From positions 6,471,001 through 6,535,000 of the forward strand of contig NZ_CP054698.1 in the NCBI RefSeq assembly GCF_014023275.1: a DNA stretch of 64,000 nt, given 5' to 3'. The position numbers and the translations under genes were made by a program. The stretch is from Nostoc edaphicum CCNP1411. Its GTDB lineage: Bacteria > Cyanobacteriota > Cyanobacteriia > Cyanobacteriales > Nostocaceae. This document shows, in pieces, positions 52,523-61,566 of this stretch (positions are counted from its first letter, which is position 1; every line of letters starts with the position of its first letter). Under the pieces are notes generated by a model that was not told where the DNA came from, did not search any database, and saw nothing but the letters and a program-made list of their open reading frames with translations.

Positions 52523-52724
52523 TGTCAACTTAAGCCAAAAATAGCGTACTGATTGGGTGTTGTTCACCCGCCAGGGATTGTAAATCCCTGACTAATTGCT
52601 CAAGTCTACTGAAGTAGACTGAAAATTTTTGCGCTCTTTCTCTTTAGTCCTCTTCAGAGGACTTTAGCTATGAGACAGGGATTTACAATCCCTGGCGGAC
52701 GTGCGGTTTCGCGTTAAGTTGACA
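52523..52724. mobile_element. MITE-like element B, copy 2 (inverted)
   Basis: 202 bp with ends TGTCAACTTAA and TTAAGTTGACA, inverted relative to the copy at 41121-41316. It shares GCCAAAAATAGCGTACTGAT, GGTGTTGTTCACCCGCCAGG and GGACGTGCGGTTTCGCG. Similarity continues to about 52790 (ATCATCCCGCAAATACGCAA, inverse of 41066-41085). Confidence 0.75.
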
Positions 52725-52815
52725 GCAATGGCTTTTCGGCCCACCCCACAAATAATAGTAAAATCATCCCGCAAATACGCAACCCCAATGTTGTCTGTAA
52801 TTTATGAGATTGGAT

Positions 52816-53985
52816 TTAACGCTTAACTAAAGATAAATCCGGTGTTAGTCTCTGCAAAACTTGCTTCAATACCATCACTGTCCAATCTATATCAGCTGCG
52901 GTGGTATCACGCCCCAATGTGATGCGAATTCCCCCCAAAGCCGCTTTTTCTGAATAACCCATCGCTAACAATATCGGACTAGGGCTAAGTTTACCACTGT
53001 GACAGGCAGCACCAGCACTGATGCCGATGCCTGCAAGGTTTAGCTGACGTACTAAGGCTTTACCGCTGAGTTTTTCGCCATCGGCGTTTTCTAGGCACAG
53101 ACTGATATGGTGAGGTAAGCGATCGCAAGCATCCCCTGTAGGAATTAAACCAGGAATCTCAGCTAATTGGGCAAAAGCGCGATCGCGTAACTCAATCAAT
53201 CGTGGTGTTTCTGTAGGCAATTCTTCGGCTGCTAATTCTGCTGCTATACCAAATCCGGCAATTATCGGTACTGCTTGTGTACCAGAACGCAATCCCATTT
53301 CCTGTCCACCACCACTAACTAGAGGCATCAAATCCACACCAGGACGCACATATAGCGCCCCAGCACCTTGTGGCCCATATATTTTATGACTAGAAAGGCT
53401 AAGTAAGTCTATAGGAAGTTGTTGCACATCTATGGGTAAGCGTCCCGCAGCTTGCACCGCATCTGTATGGAACAAAGCACCATGCGATCGCACTATCTTA
53501 CCCAGTTCTGCGATCGGTTGCACTGTTCCTACTTCACTTTGACCGTAAATTATAGAAACTAAGACTGTGTTGTGTCGCAACGCCGCCTTTAAATCCAAGG
53601 GGTTGACTTTGCCTTTAATATCCACAGACAAGCGGGTAACTTCCCAACCCCACACTTCTAGCAACCGTACTGTTTCAGAAATTGCGGAATGCTCAATGCT
53701 GGAGATAATAATATGTTGAGGAACGGCATACAACCGAGCCACGCCCATAATTGCTAGATTATCTGCCTCAGTGCCGCCAGAGGTAAAAATGATAGATTCC
53801 GAATTGGCGGCGTTAATTAAACCAGCAACTTGGACTCTAGCTTGTTCTACAACTGTTGCAGCCCGTTGTCCCCACTCATGTAAGCTGGAAGGATTGCCCC
53901 ACTGTTGAGTGAGGATTGTTTGCATAACTGCGATCGCTTCTTTTCGAGTAGGTGTAGTGGCGCTGTAATCTAGATAAATTTGCAT
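52816..53985 (-). CDS. Cysteine desulfurase (NifS/IscS-like)
   Basis: A PLP enzyme releasing sulfur from cysteine for Fe-S clusters and thiolation. The 389 residues include MQIYLDYSATTPTRKEA, the PLP lysine in LLSLSSHKIYGPQGAGALYV and the sulfur-accepting Cys loop in GISAGAACHSGKLSPS. The loop is of the longer IscS/NifS (group I) type. No iscU or nif gene lies beside it, so it is probably a stand-alone housekeeping copy. The ATG start is the normal one. Confidence 0.92.
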   Translation of the reverse strand: MQIYLDYSATTPTRKEAIAVMQTILTQQWGNPSSLHEWGQRAATVVEQARVQVAGLINAANSESIIFTSGGTEADNLAIMGVARLYAVPQHIIISSIEHSAISETVRLLEVWGWEVTRLSVDIKGKVNPLDLKAALRHNTVLVSIIYGQSEVGTVQPIAELGKIVRSHGALFHTDAVQAAGRLPIDVQQLPIDLLSLSSHKIYGPQGAGALYVRPGVDLMPLVSGGGQEMGLRSGTQAVPIIAGFGIAAELAAEELPTETPRLIELRDRAFAQLAEIPGLIPTGDACDRLPHHISLCLENADGEKLSGKALVRQLNLAGIGISAGAACHSGKLSPSPILLAMGYSEKAALGGIRITLGRDTTAADIDWTVMVLKQVLQRLTPDLSLVKR

Positions 53986-54191
53986 ATAACCGCTAATGGT
54001 GAGAACACACGTTGGTATAGACTGCTGATATTATCAGCTTGAGTAAAAAAACCGGAAAAAATCTTTGTAATTCTGCCTCTAGAAATAGATTTTTCCCTTG
54101 CCTTGGAAAGCTATTTTTCTACTTAATTCAGAACACAACATTTTGGGAATGATAAATATGTCCACTCCCAATCCACTTTTAACAGATTACA

Positions 54192-55823
54192 GTGCAACTT
54201 ATCTCTAGACAAAGATATTTTTTATATATCTTTTTAGTAATATTCTCCCTTGCTGGTTGTCAACGAGTCCAGTCCTACAATCAGCGTCCAGAACCCTTAC
54301 CACAAGACCCATTAGTTCAAGTTTACTTTAACCATTCTGAGTCTTCAGAATACAAAGAATCTTACCGTCAGCAAACTCGCCTTGGGGATGATTTAGAAAA
54401 ACAGATTGCCGATGCTATTACACAGGCTAAATCTACAGTAGATGTGGTGGTGCAAGAATTACGTTTACCCAAAGTTGCTCAAGCATTAGTTGATAGACAA
54501 AAAGCTGGGGTAAAAGTCAGGATAATTTTAGAAAATAACTACAGCCGACCTTGGAGTAGCTTAACATCTGCTGAAGTAGGCAAGTTAGATAAAAGGGAAC
54601 AGGAACGCTATAAAGAGTTTCGCCAATTTATCGATATTAACCAAGACAATCAACTCAGTCCAGCAGAAATCAATCAAAGAGATGCTTTGATGATTTTGCA
54701 GAATGGCCAAATTCCCTGGATTGATGATCAAGCAGATGGTTCAGCAGGTAGTAGCTTGATGCATCATAAATTTGTGATTGTGGATAATCGGATTGTAATT
54801 ATCACTTCCGCAAATTTTACTTTAAGTGATACATCTGGTGATTTTACAAATCCCAACACTTTAGGGAATGCCAATAACTTATTGCAAATTGACAGTCCAG
54901 AATTAGCATCTTTATTTACAGAAGAGTTTAACGTTATGTGGGGTGACGGGCCGGGAGGTCAGCCAGATAGTCGATTTGGTTTGCAAAAGCCGATGCGTTT
55001 ACCTAAACAAATAACTTTAGGTAACACCCAAATTACTGTACAATTTTCGCCTACTTCTCCAACTCAACCTTGGAGTAACAGTAGTAATGGTTTAATTGGC
55101 AAAACTTTAGATTCCGCAACTAAATCTACCGATTTGGCGCTATTTGTGTTTTCCGATCAGCGGCTTGCAAATATTTTAGAAAAACGCCATCAACAAAGTA
55201 TCCAAATTCGCGCTTTAATTGAACCACAATTTGCCTATCGTCCCTATAGCGAAGCATTGGATATGATGGGGGTTGCTCTCAGTAATAAATGTAAATATGA
55301 AGTTGACAACCATCCTTGGACTAATCCAATTACTACTGTAGGTGTACCTGTGTTACCCAAAGGTGATTTACTGCATCACAAATTTGGTGTTATTGATAGT
55401 ACAACAGTAATTACAGGTTCTCATAATTGGTCAGATGCCGCTAATTATGGTAACGATGAGACACTTGTAGTGATTGAAAATCCCATCATTGCTGCTCATT
55501 ATGTGCGAGAATTTGCTCGTCTTTATGCCAAAGTGAAACCGGGCTTACCACCAGCAATTCAAGAAAAAATCAAATTAGAACAAACACAGTGTCCCCAAAT
55601 AAAAACTTCTTCATCAAGTGAACCACAAGCGATTAAACAAATAAATATTAACACTGCAACTTTGGAAGAATTAGCAACTCTCCCTGGTGTTGGTAAGAAA
55701 TTAGCGCAGCGGATAATTCTTAGCCGTCAACAGCAAAAATTTACATCTTTGCAAGACTTAGAACGAGTTCCAGGAGTGAGTGCTAGAACTGTAGAAAAAT
55801 GGAGCGATCGCCTAACTTGGTAA
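54192..55823 (+). CDS. Lipoprotein phospholipase-D-like nuclease with EF-hand loop and ComEA-like tail
   Basis: 543 residues from a GTG start. The lipoprotein signal ends in FSLAGC (Cys23). It has two HKD catalytic motifs, His191-x-Lys193-x4-Asp198 (HHKFVIVD) and a second in LLHHKFGVID with GSHNWSD. Inserted in the first half is a textbook Ca-binding EF-hand loop, DINQDNQLSPAE (148-159). The C-terminal 60 residues form a double helix-hairpin-helix like ComEA (ININTATLEELATLPGVG). It is a membrane-tethered, probably extracytoplasmic enzyme acting on DNA rather than lipid, judging by the tail. Confidence 0.85.
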   Translation: MQLISRQRYFLYIFLVIFSLAGCQRVQSYNQRPEPLPQDPLVQVYFNHSESSEYKESYRQQTRLGDDLEKQIADAITQAKSTVDVVVQELRLPKVAQALVDRQKAGVKVRIILENNYSRPWSSLTSAEVGKLDKREQERYKEFRQFIDINQDNQLSPAEINQRDALMILQNGQIPWIDDQADGSAGSSLMHHKFVIVDNRIVIITSANFTLSDTSGDFTNPNTLGNANNLLQIDSPELASLFTEEFNVMWGDGPGGQPDSRFGLQKPMRLPKQITLGNTQITVQFSPTSPTQPWSNSSNGLIGKTLDSATKSTDLALFVFSDQRLANILEKRHQQSIQIRALIEPQFAYRPYSEALDMMGVALSNKCKYEVDNHPWTNPITTVGVPVLPKGDLLHHKFGVIDSTTVITGSHNWSDAANYGNDETLVVIENPIIAAHYVREFARLYAKVKPGLPPAIQEKIKLEQTQCPQIKTSSSSEPQAIKQININTATLEELATLPGVGKKLAQRIILSRQQQKFTSLQDLERVPGVSARTVEKWSDRLTW

Positions 55824-55828
55824 GTAGA

Positions 55829-55978
55829 GCGGCATGAATAATTAAAGGTTTGTAGTGGGGGCTACCCTGCGGGAACGCTTTGCGAACAGCCCTCATTTTA
55901 GGACTAAAGTCCTCACTACAAACTAATCTCAAGATTTTTTACATTACTTAATCTACTTTGATTTATTCTCGCCTATTT
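55829..55978. repeat. Dispersed repeat, second copy of the 35749 family
   Basis: GTGAATAATTAAAGGTTTGT-like and TTTGATTTATTCTCGCC-like ends match the repeat upstream of cpeC (35749-35851). Here the inside contains GGGAACGCTTTGCGAACAGC and AGGACTAAAGTCCT palindromes. Confidence 0.6.
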
Positions 55979-56058
55979 ACTTAGTAGTCTTTATTTACTT
56001 TTAGCAATTCTTAATTGGTAGATGCAGCGAATTTTTTGAGAAAAGCTTGATTTTATAT

Positions 56059-56082
56059 TAGCCCACGGAGGTGGGCTTTGTT
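56059..56082 (+). terminator. Hairpin terminator GCCCAC/GTGGGC
   Basis: GCCCAC, GGAG, GTGGGC followed by TTTGTTTGT. It lies between the convergent nuclease and glycosyltransferase genes. A related palindrome in inverted context lies at 61620-61637, so it also belongs to a dispersed family. Confidence 0.6.
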
Positions 56083-56136
56083 TGTCTAGCCCTGAATGAC
56101 CTTCGCCAGGGCTGTAAAACCAGATGAATATGGTAT

Positions 56137-57222
56137 TTAAATGCGATCGCTAGCTAACTCAACCAAATTGCGAAAATGCCCATTCTGAGAAAATCGTTCT
56201 GCTATTATTTGTTGATAAACCGCCTCATAACCATCAGTCATGTGTTCAACGCTGAAAAGATTTTCCACATACTGACGACAGGCATAGCGGTCTAACTCGA
56301 TGACGCGATCGATAGCACTAATGCACTCTTGAATATTATTGCAGAGGAAACCCGTCTTGCCGTGGGAAATTACCTCTTCAGTAGACCCCAATTTCATTGC
56401 AATCACTGGCGTACCCGAAGCCATTGACTCCACCATCACCAATCCAAAGGGTTCCCGCCAAGTGATGGGGAATAGAGTTGCTACTGCACCTCCCATCAGA
56501 GCATTTTTTTGAACATGGTTGGCTTCACCCAGATACTCAATTTGCTCCCCGTCAATCAGTGGTTTGATTTCCTTCTCAAAGTATTCCACATCAACGACAT
56601 CCACTTTACCTGCCATTTTCAAGTGCCAACCAGATTGTTTGGCAATTTCTATGGCTAAGTGCGCTCCCTTCTCAGGAGATATCCGACCCAAAAACGCTAG
56701 GTAAGGAGGATCTTGTGGTTGGGAGTGAAACTTATAACTGCTGACATCAATCCCGTTGTAAACCGTGGCTATACAGTTCAACCCTAACCTTGGTTCTCGT
56801 TGTGCATCGGAAATATTGACGTAGGGTTGTTTTTTACCAAAACTAAACATCTTTTCGTTGTCAGGGGTAAAAATACCGTGCAACGTATGAACTGTAGGGG
56901 TTGTGACAAGATTTGCGTAAGATAATGCCCCATGCCCGATATGGGAATGAATAATATCAAACTCTTCTGCGCGTTCGTACACCGAAGCTAGATTCAGCAT
57001 CTCGTAAATGCCAAAATCTTTGATAGTCGGATCAAGTCTGAGGGCACGGGGATGAACTGACCTTAATTTTGCCAGACTCATAGAATCTCCCGATGCAAAT
57101 AAGGTTACGTCATGTCCGCGTCGGACTAATTCATCTGTCAGTAACCCTACTACTAACTCTATCCCACCATAACCTGGAGGTGGAACTCTTTCCCATAATG
57201 GAGCGACTTGAGCAATTCTCAT
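56137..57222 (-). CDS. Glycosyltransferase family 4
   Basis: A GT-B fold transferase of 361 residues from the ATG at 57222 (AGGAGG six bases upstream; the GTG just before it is not needed). N-terminal half: RIAQVAPLWERVPPPGYGGIE and HDVTLFASGDS. C-terminal half: LAFLGRISPEKGAHLAIEIA, LFPITWREPFGLVMVESMAS with the EPFGL nucleotide-sugar motif, and GKTGFLCNN. This WERVPPPGYGGIE subgroup is widespread in cyanobacteria and of unknown acceptor. Not linked to other sugar genes here. Confidence 0.9.
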   Translation of the reverse strand: MRIAQVAPLWERVPPPGYGGIELVVGLLTDELVRRGHDVTLFASGDSMSLAKLRSVHPRALRLDPTIKDFGIYEMLNLASVYERAEEFDIIHSHIGHGALSYANLVTTPTVHTLHGIFTPDNEKMFSFGKKQPYVNISDAQREPRLGLNCIATVYNGIDVSSYKFHSQPQDPPYLAFLGRISPEKGAHLAIEIAKQSGWHLKMAGKVDVVDVEYFEKEIKPLIDGEQIEYLGEANHVQKNALMGGAVATLFPITWREPFGLVMVESMASGTPVIAMKLGSTEEVISHGKTGFLCNNIQECISAIDRVIELDRYACRQYVENLFSVEHMTDGYEAVYQQIIAERFSQNGHFRNLVELASDRI

Positions 57223-57225
57223 CAC

Positions 57226-57917
57226 AAACCTCCTAAAAAATAAAAGTTGAATTAGAAGTTTTTTATTTCTGTTGTTTTAGTGCTTGTAATTGATTCACCT
57301 GGCATCAGAAAGTAACTTCAGATACTAAACTTTTTAACAATCTCCTTCAAATGTTATGCTGTTACTTCTATATTTCTTGTCTATCCTAGTACGGAAATTA
57401 CCCACCCCTAAAGAGGTAGCTATATTCTGATTTATGATTTTTTGATGATTTATGGCAATTTTAAATATGGATTTTTTTATAAAAACAAACTTTCTAAAAT
57501 CGTTATAATCTCAGCTAAATAGCGATATTTGGCGATAAAACTATGTTGTTGCTTGTCAATTAACTTGTTTACAAATATTAATTAAAGAATAAAGCGTGTA
57601 GACACTCTTTGGGCGGCTTTCCGTACTCTAAAGGATAACCTGTATCCACCCAAAGGACAGATTTTGGTAAATTCGATGGTTTGCAATCAGAAGTGGTATT
57701 TTTTTAGAAGTTCTATTTAGGTTCTTAAAAGTAATAATTAACTAGTAGATAGTGGCGGAAGTTTGCCCACACTTAACAAGTAGAAGCAATTCATGAATTG
57801 CCTCTACTTTTCTATTGGATTCCCCACTAGGCAAAAGGGAGAAAAAGGAGTTAAATATTGACTAATTACACGAAATATGATATTTTGTATTGCTATCAAT
57901 AAAAATCATATATAAAC
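57226..57917. other. Long non-coding stretch upstream of potC
   Basis: 692 bp, AT-rich. Visible structures are a CTTTGGG/CCCAAAG pair (about 57608-57656) and a strong hairpin, AAGTAGAAGCAATTC/GAATTGCCTCTACTT (57777-57809). The hairpin looks like a terminator but follows no gene; it could mark the end of a lost gene or an unannotated RNA. Confidence 0.5.
57777..57811 (+). terminator. Strong hairpin upstream of potC
   Basis: AAGTAGA, A, GCAATTCATGAATTGC, C, TCTACTT with one mismatch, followed by TTCT. The central GCAATTCATGAATTGC is a perfect palindrome. It lies about 107 bp before the potC start. Confidence 0.5.
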
Positions 57918-58727
57918 GTGAATATCTCTCCATCTCTCAAAAAACCGCGTGTCTCATGGCAAGCGGTTTTCTCACTACTGATATTTGTGTTCATGTACCT
58001 GCCCATACTGGTACTTGGCTTTTATAGCTTCAATCAGTCACCCTACAGTGCAACTTGGCAAGGATTCACTCTCGATTGGTATGGCAAGCTGTTCAGTGAC
58101 GATCGCATTTTATCAGCTTTGCAAAACAGTATGATCGTTGCTGGTTGTGCCGTGGCAATTTCAGCAGTGCTGGGAACCTTGATGGCGGTTGGGTTGGCGC
58201 GTTATGAATTTCCTGGTAAGAAATTGTATCGGGGTATTGCTTACCTACCATTGATTATTCCCGATATTGCGATCGCAGTAGCTACCCTAGTATGTCTAGC
58301 CGCCTTTGCAATCCCTTTGAGTTTGTGGACGATAGTTGCAGCCCATGTAGTGTTTTGTCTGGCTTACGTCGGACTTGTGGTTGGTTCACGACTGACTAAT
58401 TTAGATCCTCATTTAGAAGAAGCAGCCCTAGATTTAGGCGCTACACCAACCCAAGCTTTCATCAAAGTATTGCTACCTGAATTAATGCCTGGGATTGTAG
58501 CCGGTTGCCTCTTAGCCTTTGTTCTCAGCTTAGATGACTTTCTCATTTCCAGTTTTACTGCTGGTAGCGGTTCTAACACCCTGCCAATGGAAATTTTTAG
58601 CCGGATTAGAACAGGAGTTAAACCTGATATTAATGCTCTTAGCGTGATGTTAATTTCCGTATCTGCGATCGTTGCTATTGTAGCTGAATTAATTCGCGCT
58701 TCTGGAGAGAAGAAAACTTTTAAATAA
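57918..58727 (+). CDS. potC: Orphan PotC-like polyamine ABC permease
   Basis: 269-residue inner-membrane permease with six predicted helices and the EAA loop EEAALDLGATPTQAFIKVLL. The C-terminal LDDFLISSFTAGSGSNTLPM is characteristic of PotC (spermidine/putrescine transport). The start is a GTG at 57918. The potA, potB and potD genes normally found with it are absent on either side, so it must work with subunits encoded elsewhere or be a leftover. Immediately upstream and downstream DNA is repeat-like. Confidence 0.85.
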   Translation: MNISPSLKKPRVSWQAVFSLLIFVFMYLPILVLGFYSFNQSPYSATWQGFTLDWYGKLFSDDRILSALQNSMIVAGCAVAISAVLGTLMAVGLARYEFPGKKLYRGIAYLPLIIPDIAIAVATLVCLAAFAIPLSLWTIVAAHVVFCLAYVGLVVGSRLTNLDPHLEEAALDLGATPTQAFIKVLLPELMPGIVAGCLLAFVLSLDDFLISSFTAGSGSNTLPMEIFSRIRTGVKPDINALSVMLISVSAIVAIVAELIRASGEKKTFK

Positions 58728-59238
58728 GAGTTTTAATTTGCAATAAATATTATTGGCAATTTCGTTCTTCGTGAACTTTTTTGGATAGTAAACAACAGCT
58801 ATATTAAAATGTAGGGTGCGTTAAGCTTGCCGTAACGCACCAATATCATAGCAACGTTGTGTAATTTCTACTAACACAACGTCCTAATATAGCTCAATAC
58901 AGTTCAGATAAGACCAAAACACTTGTAGAGACGGCGATTTATCGCGTCTTAAAAACCTCAGCACCCACAAGTCAGAAGTAAGAATTTAAAAGGAATGCAG
59001 CATGATTAGTACATTTATGTATCAAATTTTCTCCTAATTCTTTAACTCTTCTGAATTCTGAATTCTGAATTCTGACTCCTGAATTCTTACATAAATATAA
59101 TTTATTCATCCTTCTATCCTCGTGTTAAAGATAGTTTTAAGCACATGAATAAACTTCCGTGTTCGCTTCTCTACATAACTGTTTTCAATTAGATAATATT
59201 GGGGCTAACTTTGGAGAAGATGCTATTTCCCCCTCATT
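58728..59238. other. Repeat-rich intergenic region
   Basis: Contains a TAGGGTGCGTTA/TAACGCACC hairpin (58812-58841), an inverted copy of the 44328-44430 palindrome (58889-58976; CAGTTCAGATAAGACCAAAA then GTAGAGACGGCGATTTATCG) and a CTGAATT heptamer repeat (59049-59085). No gene is supported. Confidence 0.6.
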
Positions 59239-61077
59239 ATGCAAATCTGCCAAAATCCCAATTGCTCAAATCCATTCAACTCTGATAGCAATAGATTTTG
59301 TGTGAGTTGCGGACAAAGCAACTTTGGCAAACTGCTAAGAAACCGTTACCGCGTATTAAGACTTTTAGGTGAAGGTGGATTTAGCAGAACCTATGCTACA
59401 GAAGACGTAGACAGACTAAACGCGCCTTGCGTCATCAAACAATTTTTCCCACAATTTCAGGGAACAGGACAACGCACCAAAGCAGCAGAATTTTTTAAAG
59501 AAGAGGCTTTTCGGTTGTATGAACTGGGAGAAAATCACACCCAAATTCCCAGATTACTTGCTTACTTTGAACAAGGTGCTAGTTTATATCTCGTACAAGA
59601 ATTTATTCAAGGAAAAACTCTCTTACAAGAAGTTCAGCAACAAATTTATAGCGAACAACAAATTTGGGAACTTTTAGCTGATTTATTGCCAGTACTGCAA
59701 TTCATTCATACCCATAACGTCATTCATCGGGATATCAAACCAGAAAATATTATTCGTCGTGCAAGTGATGAAAAACCAGTATTAATTGACTTTGGCGGTG
59801 CTAAACAGGTAACACAAACCAGTTTAGGAAGACAAGCTACAGTAATTTATACCCTTGGTTATGCCCCAACAGAACAAATGGCTGGATTTGCTTGTCACGG
59901 CAGTGATTTGTATGCTTTGGGTGTAACTTGTGTGCGTCTTTTAACTCGATGTTTGCCGTTCCAAGATGCTTCTGGACAGGTTAATGATCCTATTTATGAT
60001 GCAATGAATGCTAAGTGGTTGTGGCGCGAACGTTTGCAAGAAAAAGGTATTACGATTAGCGACGACTTAGGAAAAATTTTAGAGAAATTACTAAAACATC
60101 TACCTAGCGAAAGATATCAAACAGCAGTAGAAGTTCTCAACGATTTGAAATTTGCAACATCGAACATTGAACCGGTTGCTCTAAAAATTGTTTCGATGTC
60201 CCAACCCATATTACCGCCGCTACCACAAAAAGTAATCGTACCATTACCACCCTTAGAAACCTTTGAATTTGACGTAGTGACAGTAGACACAGGTGGTAGA
60301 GAAGTAAATCGCATGAGTTGTAATGCAAACTTCTTTGCCGAAGAATTGGGTAAATCTGTCACATTAGAAATGGTATCGATTCCTGGTGGTACTTATATGA
60401 TGGGTTCACCAGAGTTTGAAGGAGATGCTGACGAACGCCCTCGACATCAAGTTACCGTTGAACCATTTTTTATGGGGAAATTTCCCGTAACTCAAGCACA
60501 GTGGAGAGTAGTAGCAGCTTTACCCAAAGTTAAACAAGCTTTAAATCCAAATCCATCGAAATTCAAAGGTCTAGATAGACCAGTAGAAAATGTATCTTGG
60601 TATGAGGCTGTAGAATTCTGTCTCAGACTATCAGAAAAAACCGGACGCGACTATCGTTTACCGAGTGAAGCTGAATGGGAATATGCTTGTCGGGCTGGAA
60701 CTACAACATCCTTCCACTTTGGCGAAACCATTACCTCTGAGTTAGTCAGTTGCACTATCGAACCAAAAAGCAAATTCCGTAAAGAAACAACCAACGTCGG
60801 TAGTTTTGAAGTCGCCAACGCCTTTGGATTGTACGATATGCACGGGCTAGTTTGGGAATGGTGTGCTGATGCGTGGCACAACAATTACAACGACGCACCC
60901 TCAGATGGAACAGCTTGGGAAGTTGGCGGTGATATTAATCGCCGAGTGCTACGGGGTGGTTCTTGGAGTTTCAACGCAGAACTTTGTCGCAGCGCTAGCC
61001 GTAGCTGGAATGAGTCAGACGGTGGACTGAGGGTTTGTGGCTTTAGAGTAGTATTTTCCGTAGAGGAGATTATTTAG
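59239..61077 (+). CDS. Ser/Thr protein kinase fused to an FGE/SUMF1-type domain
   Basis: 612 residues. An N-terminal zinc-ribbon-like segment (Cys4, Cys9, Cys21, Cys24) is followed by a Hanks-type kinase (about 37-310) with GEGGFS, Lys67, HRDIKPEN (Asp165) and DFGGAKQ, so it looks active. A linker leads to a C-terminal formylglycine-generating-enzyme-like (C-type lectin fold) domain from about 375 (MVSIPGGTYMMGSPEFEGD, YRLPSEAEWEYACRAG, GLYDMHGLVWEWC, RVLRGGSWSF). The last 37 residues show the pattern of a diversity-generating-retroelement variable region (see findings). No transmembrane segment. Confidence 0.88.
   Translation: MQICQNPNCSNPFNSDSNRFCVSCGQSNFGKLLRNRYRVLRLLGEGGFSRTYATEDVDRLNAPCVIKQFFPQFQGTGQRTKAAEFFKEEAFRLYELGENHTQIPRLLAYFEQGASLYLVQEFIQGKTLLQEVQQQIYSEQQIWELLADLLPVLQFIHTHNVIHRDIKPENIIRRASDEKPVLIDFGGAKQVTQTSLGRQATVIYTLGYAPTEQMAGFACHGSDLYALGVTCVRLLTRCLPFQDASGQVNDPIYDAMNAKWLWRERLQEKGITISDDLGKILEKLLKHLPSERYQTAVEVLNDLKFATSNIEPVALKIVSMSQPILPPLPQKVIVPLPPLETFEFDVVTVDTGGREVNRMSCNANFFAEELGKSVTLEMVSIPGGTYMMGSPEFEGDADERPRHQVTVEPFFMGKFPVTQAQWRVVAALPKVKQALNPNPSKFKGLDRPVENVSWYEAVEFCLRLSEKTGRDYRLPSEAEWEYACRAGTTTSFHFGETITSELVSCTIEPKSKFRKETTNVGSFEVANAFGLYDMHGLVWEWCADAWHNNYNDAPSDGTAWEVGGDINRRVLRGGSWSFNAELCRSASRSWNESDGGLRVCGFRVVFSVEEII
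60945..61055 (+). other. Candidate DGR variable region
   Basis: The 3' end of the kinase gene encodes RVLRGGSW, then SFNAELCRSASRSWNESD, then GGLRVCGFRVVF. In FGE-type proteins diversified by retroelements the positions after GGSW, around CRSA-R and before GFR are asparagine-rich in the template and scrambled in the target. Here exactly those positions are non-Asn (Ser, Phe, Leu, Trp, Gly, Arg, Val, Cys). No reverse transcriptase or template repeat is in the window. Confidence 0.45.
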
Positions 61078-61104
61078 CAATTTCATTTAGAGGCTGTAGA
61101 AATC

Positions 61105-61566
61105 ATGAAAGACAGAATTGAGAAAGGTGACATAGTACTTATAAATAAAACTGGAAAATATCATCAACAAGTTGGTGAAGTAAGTGAAATTGATTACAAT
61201 ATTTTCTTCGTCAAAATAGTGATAGTAAAGTTAGGTAATCAAGAAGAAACATTTGAAGAAAAAGATTTGCACTTACAAACTAAAAAGCCGAGCCTGCAAG
61301 AAGTTATTGCATCAGTAGACAAAATTTTAGAAAAAATTGATCAGATTACCCACTTGTCAACAAGAGAGCAAGTAGAGTTACCCAATCGGCTGAAATATCT
61401 GAAATTAGATATTCCTAAACTAGATAAGCAGTTGATTCAAAAAAACTTCGACAGTATAGATAAAATACTCGCAGCCACAAGAGAAGCAGACTCTTCAGCA
61501 AGTTTTTGGCAGGAAATAGATCCTAATTTAGAGAAAATAGGCTGGTGGATTAGAACAAGTTTGTGA
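61105..61566 (+). CDS. Hypothetical protein downstream of the kinase
   Basis: 153 residues, ATG with GAGG 13 bases upstream, only 27 bp after the kinase stop, so probably co-transcribed. The first 55 residues look like a small beta-barrel (KGDIVLINKTGKYHQQVGEV then FFVKIVIVKLG), reminiscent of KOW/SH3-like modules. The remainder is helical and charged (EVIASVDKILEKIDQITHLS), ending KIGWWIRTSL. It is not the Avd accessory protein of retroelements as far as I can judge. Function unknown; a substrate or partner of the kinase is possible from position alone. Confidence 0.65.
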   Translation: MKDRIEKGDIVLINKTGKYHQQVGEVSEIDYNIFFVKIVIVKLGNQEETFEEKDLHLQTKKPSLQEVIASVDKILEKIDQITHLSTREQVELPNRLKYLKLDIPKLDKQLIQKNFDSIDKILAATREADSSASFWQEIDPNLEKIGWWIRTSL

